Assembly (NCBI GenBank): GCA_017354065.1
Contig: JAFMRN010000130.1
Coordinates: forward strand, 1-6,772
Length of the DNA stretch: 6,772 nt
Origin: Solirubrobacterales bacterium
GTDB taxonomy: Bacteria; Actinomycetota; Thermoleophilia; Solirubrobacterales; Solirubrobacteraceae
Reading direction: 5' to 3'
A program made the translations under genes and the position numbers. Positions 6,286 to 6,772 of this stretch are shown piece by piece (position 1 is the stretch's first letter; every line of letters begins with the position of its first letter). Below the pieces are notes generated by a model. The model was not told the DNA's origin and ran no database searches. It was given only the letters and a program-made list of their open reading frames with translations.

Positions 6286-6310
6286 GCCATCTGGTCTTTG
6301 CTTCGGTGGG
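6279..6310. repeat. Degenerate direct repeat, intergenic copy
   Basis: CTGTCATGCCATCTGGT (6279-6295) matches 15 of 17 bases of the sequence exactly 70 nt to the right. The similarity resumes at TTGCTTCGGTGGG (6298-6310), 11 of 13, after a 4-nt length difference. It covers the start codon of the SCP2-like gene and the upstream gap. It looks like an eroded partial copy of the 3' end of the coupling-protein gene. Confidence 0.45.
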
Positions 6311-6348
6311 TTAGCGAATCTGCTTTAGCGTGCGCAAGCTCGGTTGCA

Positions 6349-6384
6349 CTGTCACGCCATCAGGTACTGCATTGCCTCGGTCGG
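6349..6384. repeat. Degenerate direct repeat, copy inside the coupling-protein gene 3' end
   Basis: CTGTCACGCCATCAGGT (6349-6365) and TTGCCTCGGTCGG (6372-6384) pair with the intergenic copy. Read on the minus strand this encodes the last residues of the coupling protein (DPTEAMQYLMA) and its stop. In the other copy the PTEA codons survive with only third-base changes. Confidence 0.45.
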
Positions 6385-6772
6385 ATCGCTGAACAGCATC
6401 AGTGCCTCATCAGTGGCGACCATTCTCCCGTAGTGGGTGGACATTTCATGCTGGATTGAGTAGCTGTCGATCTCATAGCCCAGCTGCTCTGAGACCTCCT
6501 CGAACGGGATCACCAGCCGGTCCTGAGCGCGCACATCCCAGAACGCCGGCTGCTCAAGCACGGTCACGCCCTCACGGCGGCGCATCACGGAGGCCACCGC
6601 GTCGCCCTCCGCGGACTTGGCCATCACGATGCCGACGAAGTCATAGGTGCCATCCGAGCTCTTGGACGGCGGGGGTGGCGGTGGGGTCTCCGGCGTGGAG
6701 GCGACCCGGGAGCGCTCGGCGCTGCCGGTCCTGACGCGCCGCTTGGGTTTCGACCTGGGGAGAACTTTCGGC
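6352..6772 (-). CDS. MmoB/DmpM-family monooxygenase coupling protein, C-terminal part (runs off right edge)
   Basis: The minus-strand frame is open from the right edge to a TGA at 6352, giving 139 visible residues. The last 95 or so form an MmoB/DmpM domain: Y-D-F-V-G-I-V-M-A-K-S-A-E-G-D-A-V-A-S-V-M, the QPAFWDVRAQDRLVIPFEEVSEQLGYEID segment, and STHYGRMV followed by LMLFSDPTEAMQYL, closest in my memory to propane-monooxygenase-type coupling proteins (PrmD/MimD). These small proteins lack cofactors and bind the hydroxylase to tune electron transfer and oxygen activation at the diiron site. Before the domain lies a run of six prolines (PETPPPPPPSK) and a basic stretch (RSKPKRRVR), with no ATG, GTG or TTG in the 48 codons up to the edge. 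A GTG at 6627 would cut into the first beta strand, so the true start is outside the window. The hydroxylase and reductase genes are expected farther right. Confidence 0.8.
   Translation of the reverse strand, partial: PKVLPRSKPKRRVRTGSAERSRVASTPETPPPPPPSKSSDGTYDFVGIVMAKSAEGDAVASVMRRREGVTVLEQPAFWDVRAQDRLVIPFEEVSEQLGYEIDSYSIQHEMSTHYGRMVATDEALMLFSDPTEAMQYLMA

Noticed and set aside
6625..6627. GTG at 6627 as start of the coupling protein
   Set aside because: It would remove the YDFVGI strand that opens the MmoB/DmpM fold, and the frame remains open upstream to the edge.
1..6772. CRISPR array, tRNA, rRNA or insertion sequence
   Set aside because: No regularly spaced repeats, no cloverleaf-like or rRNA segment, and no transposase or terminal inverted repeats were seen.

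Overview
The window is GC-rich bacterial DNA that looks actinobacterial. The lipoate-synthesis and 2-oxoacid dehydrogenase proteins most resemble, from memory, those of the deep-branching class Thermoleophilia (Solirubrobacterales and relatives). That placement is an inference; no rRNA or marker gene here proves it.

Left three quarters (about 1-5119, all minus strand): one tightly packed operon. It reads from right to left as 2-oxoacid dehydrogenase E1 alpha, E1 beta, E2 acyltransferase, octanoyltransferase LipB, lipoyl synthase LipA, then the start of a secreted or membrane protein that leaves the window at base 1. Junctions are an 8-nt overlap, a 20-nt overlap, a 4-nt overlap (GTGA), a 24-nt gap and a 6-nt gap. 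The genes work together: E1 decarboxylates a 2-oxoacid and passes the acyl group to the lipoyl arm of E2, LipB puts octanoate on the E2 lipoyl lysine, and LipA inserts the two sulfurs. No E3 (dihydrolipoamide dehydrogenase) gene lies here, so E3 must come from elsewhere. The substrate (pyruvate, branched-chain 2-oxoacid or another) cannot be settled from sequence alone.

Divergent intergenic region (5120-5202): holds a strong Shine-Dalgarno for E1 alpha, tentative -10 elements for both directions, and a CRP-like palindrome (TGTGA-N6-GCACA) between them. The rightward gene (5203-5781) encodes an unrecognised three-helix membrane protein and may be leaderless.

Right end (5791-6772): a hairpin with T tracts on both strands separates the membrane protein gene from two convergent minus-strand genes. 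One is a small SCP2-like (sterol carrier fold) protein. Upstream of it is a gene cut by the right edge, whose C-terminal domain is an MmoB/DmpM-type coupling (effector) protein of soluble diiron monooxygenases. Its frame stays open to the edge through a proline run and a basic stretch, with no start codon, so the protein has a long N-terminal extension or is a fusion. This is the most interesting part of the window: it suggests the edge of a hydrocarbon or phenol monooxygenase cluster with a lipid-binding-fold partner. The 66-nt gap between the two genes holds a degenerate copy of the 3' end of the coupling-protein gene.
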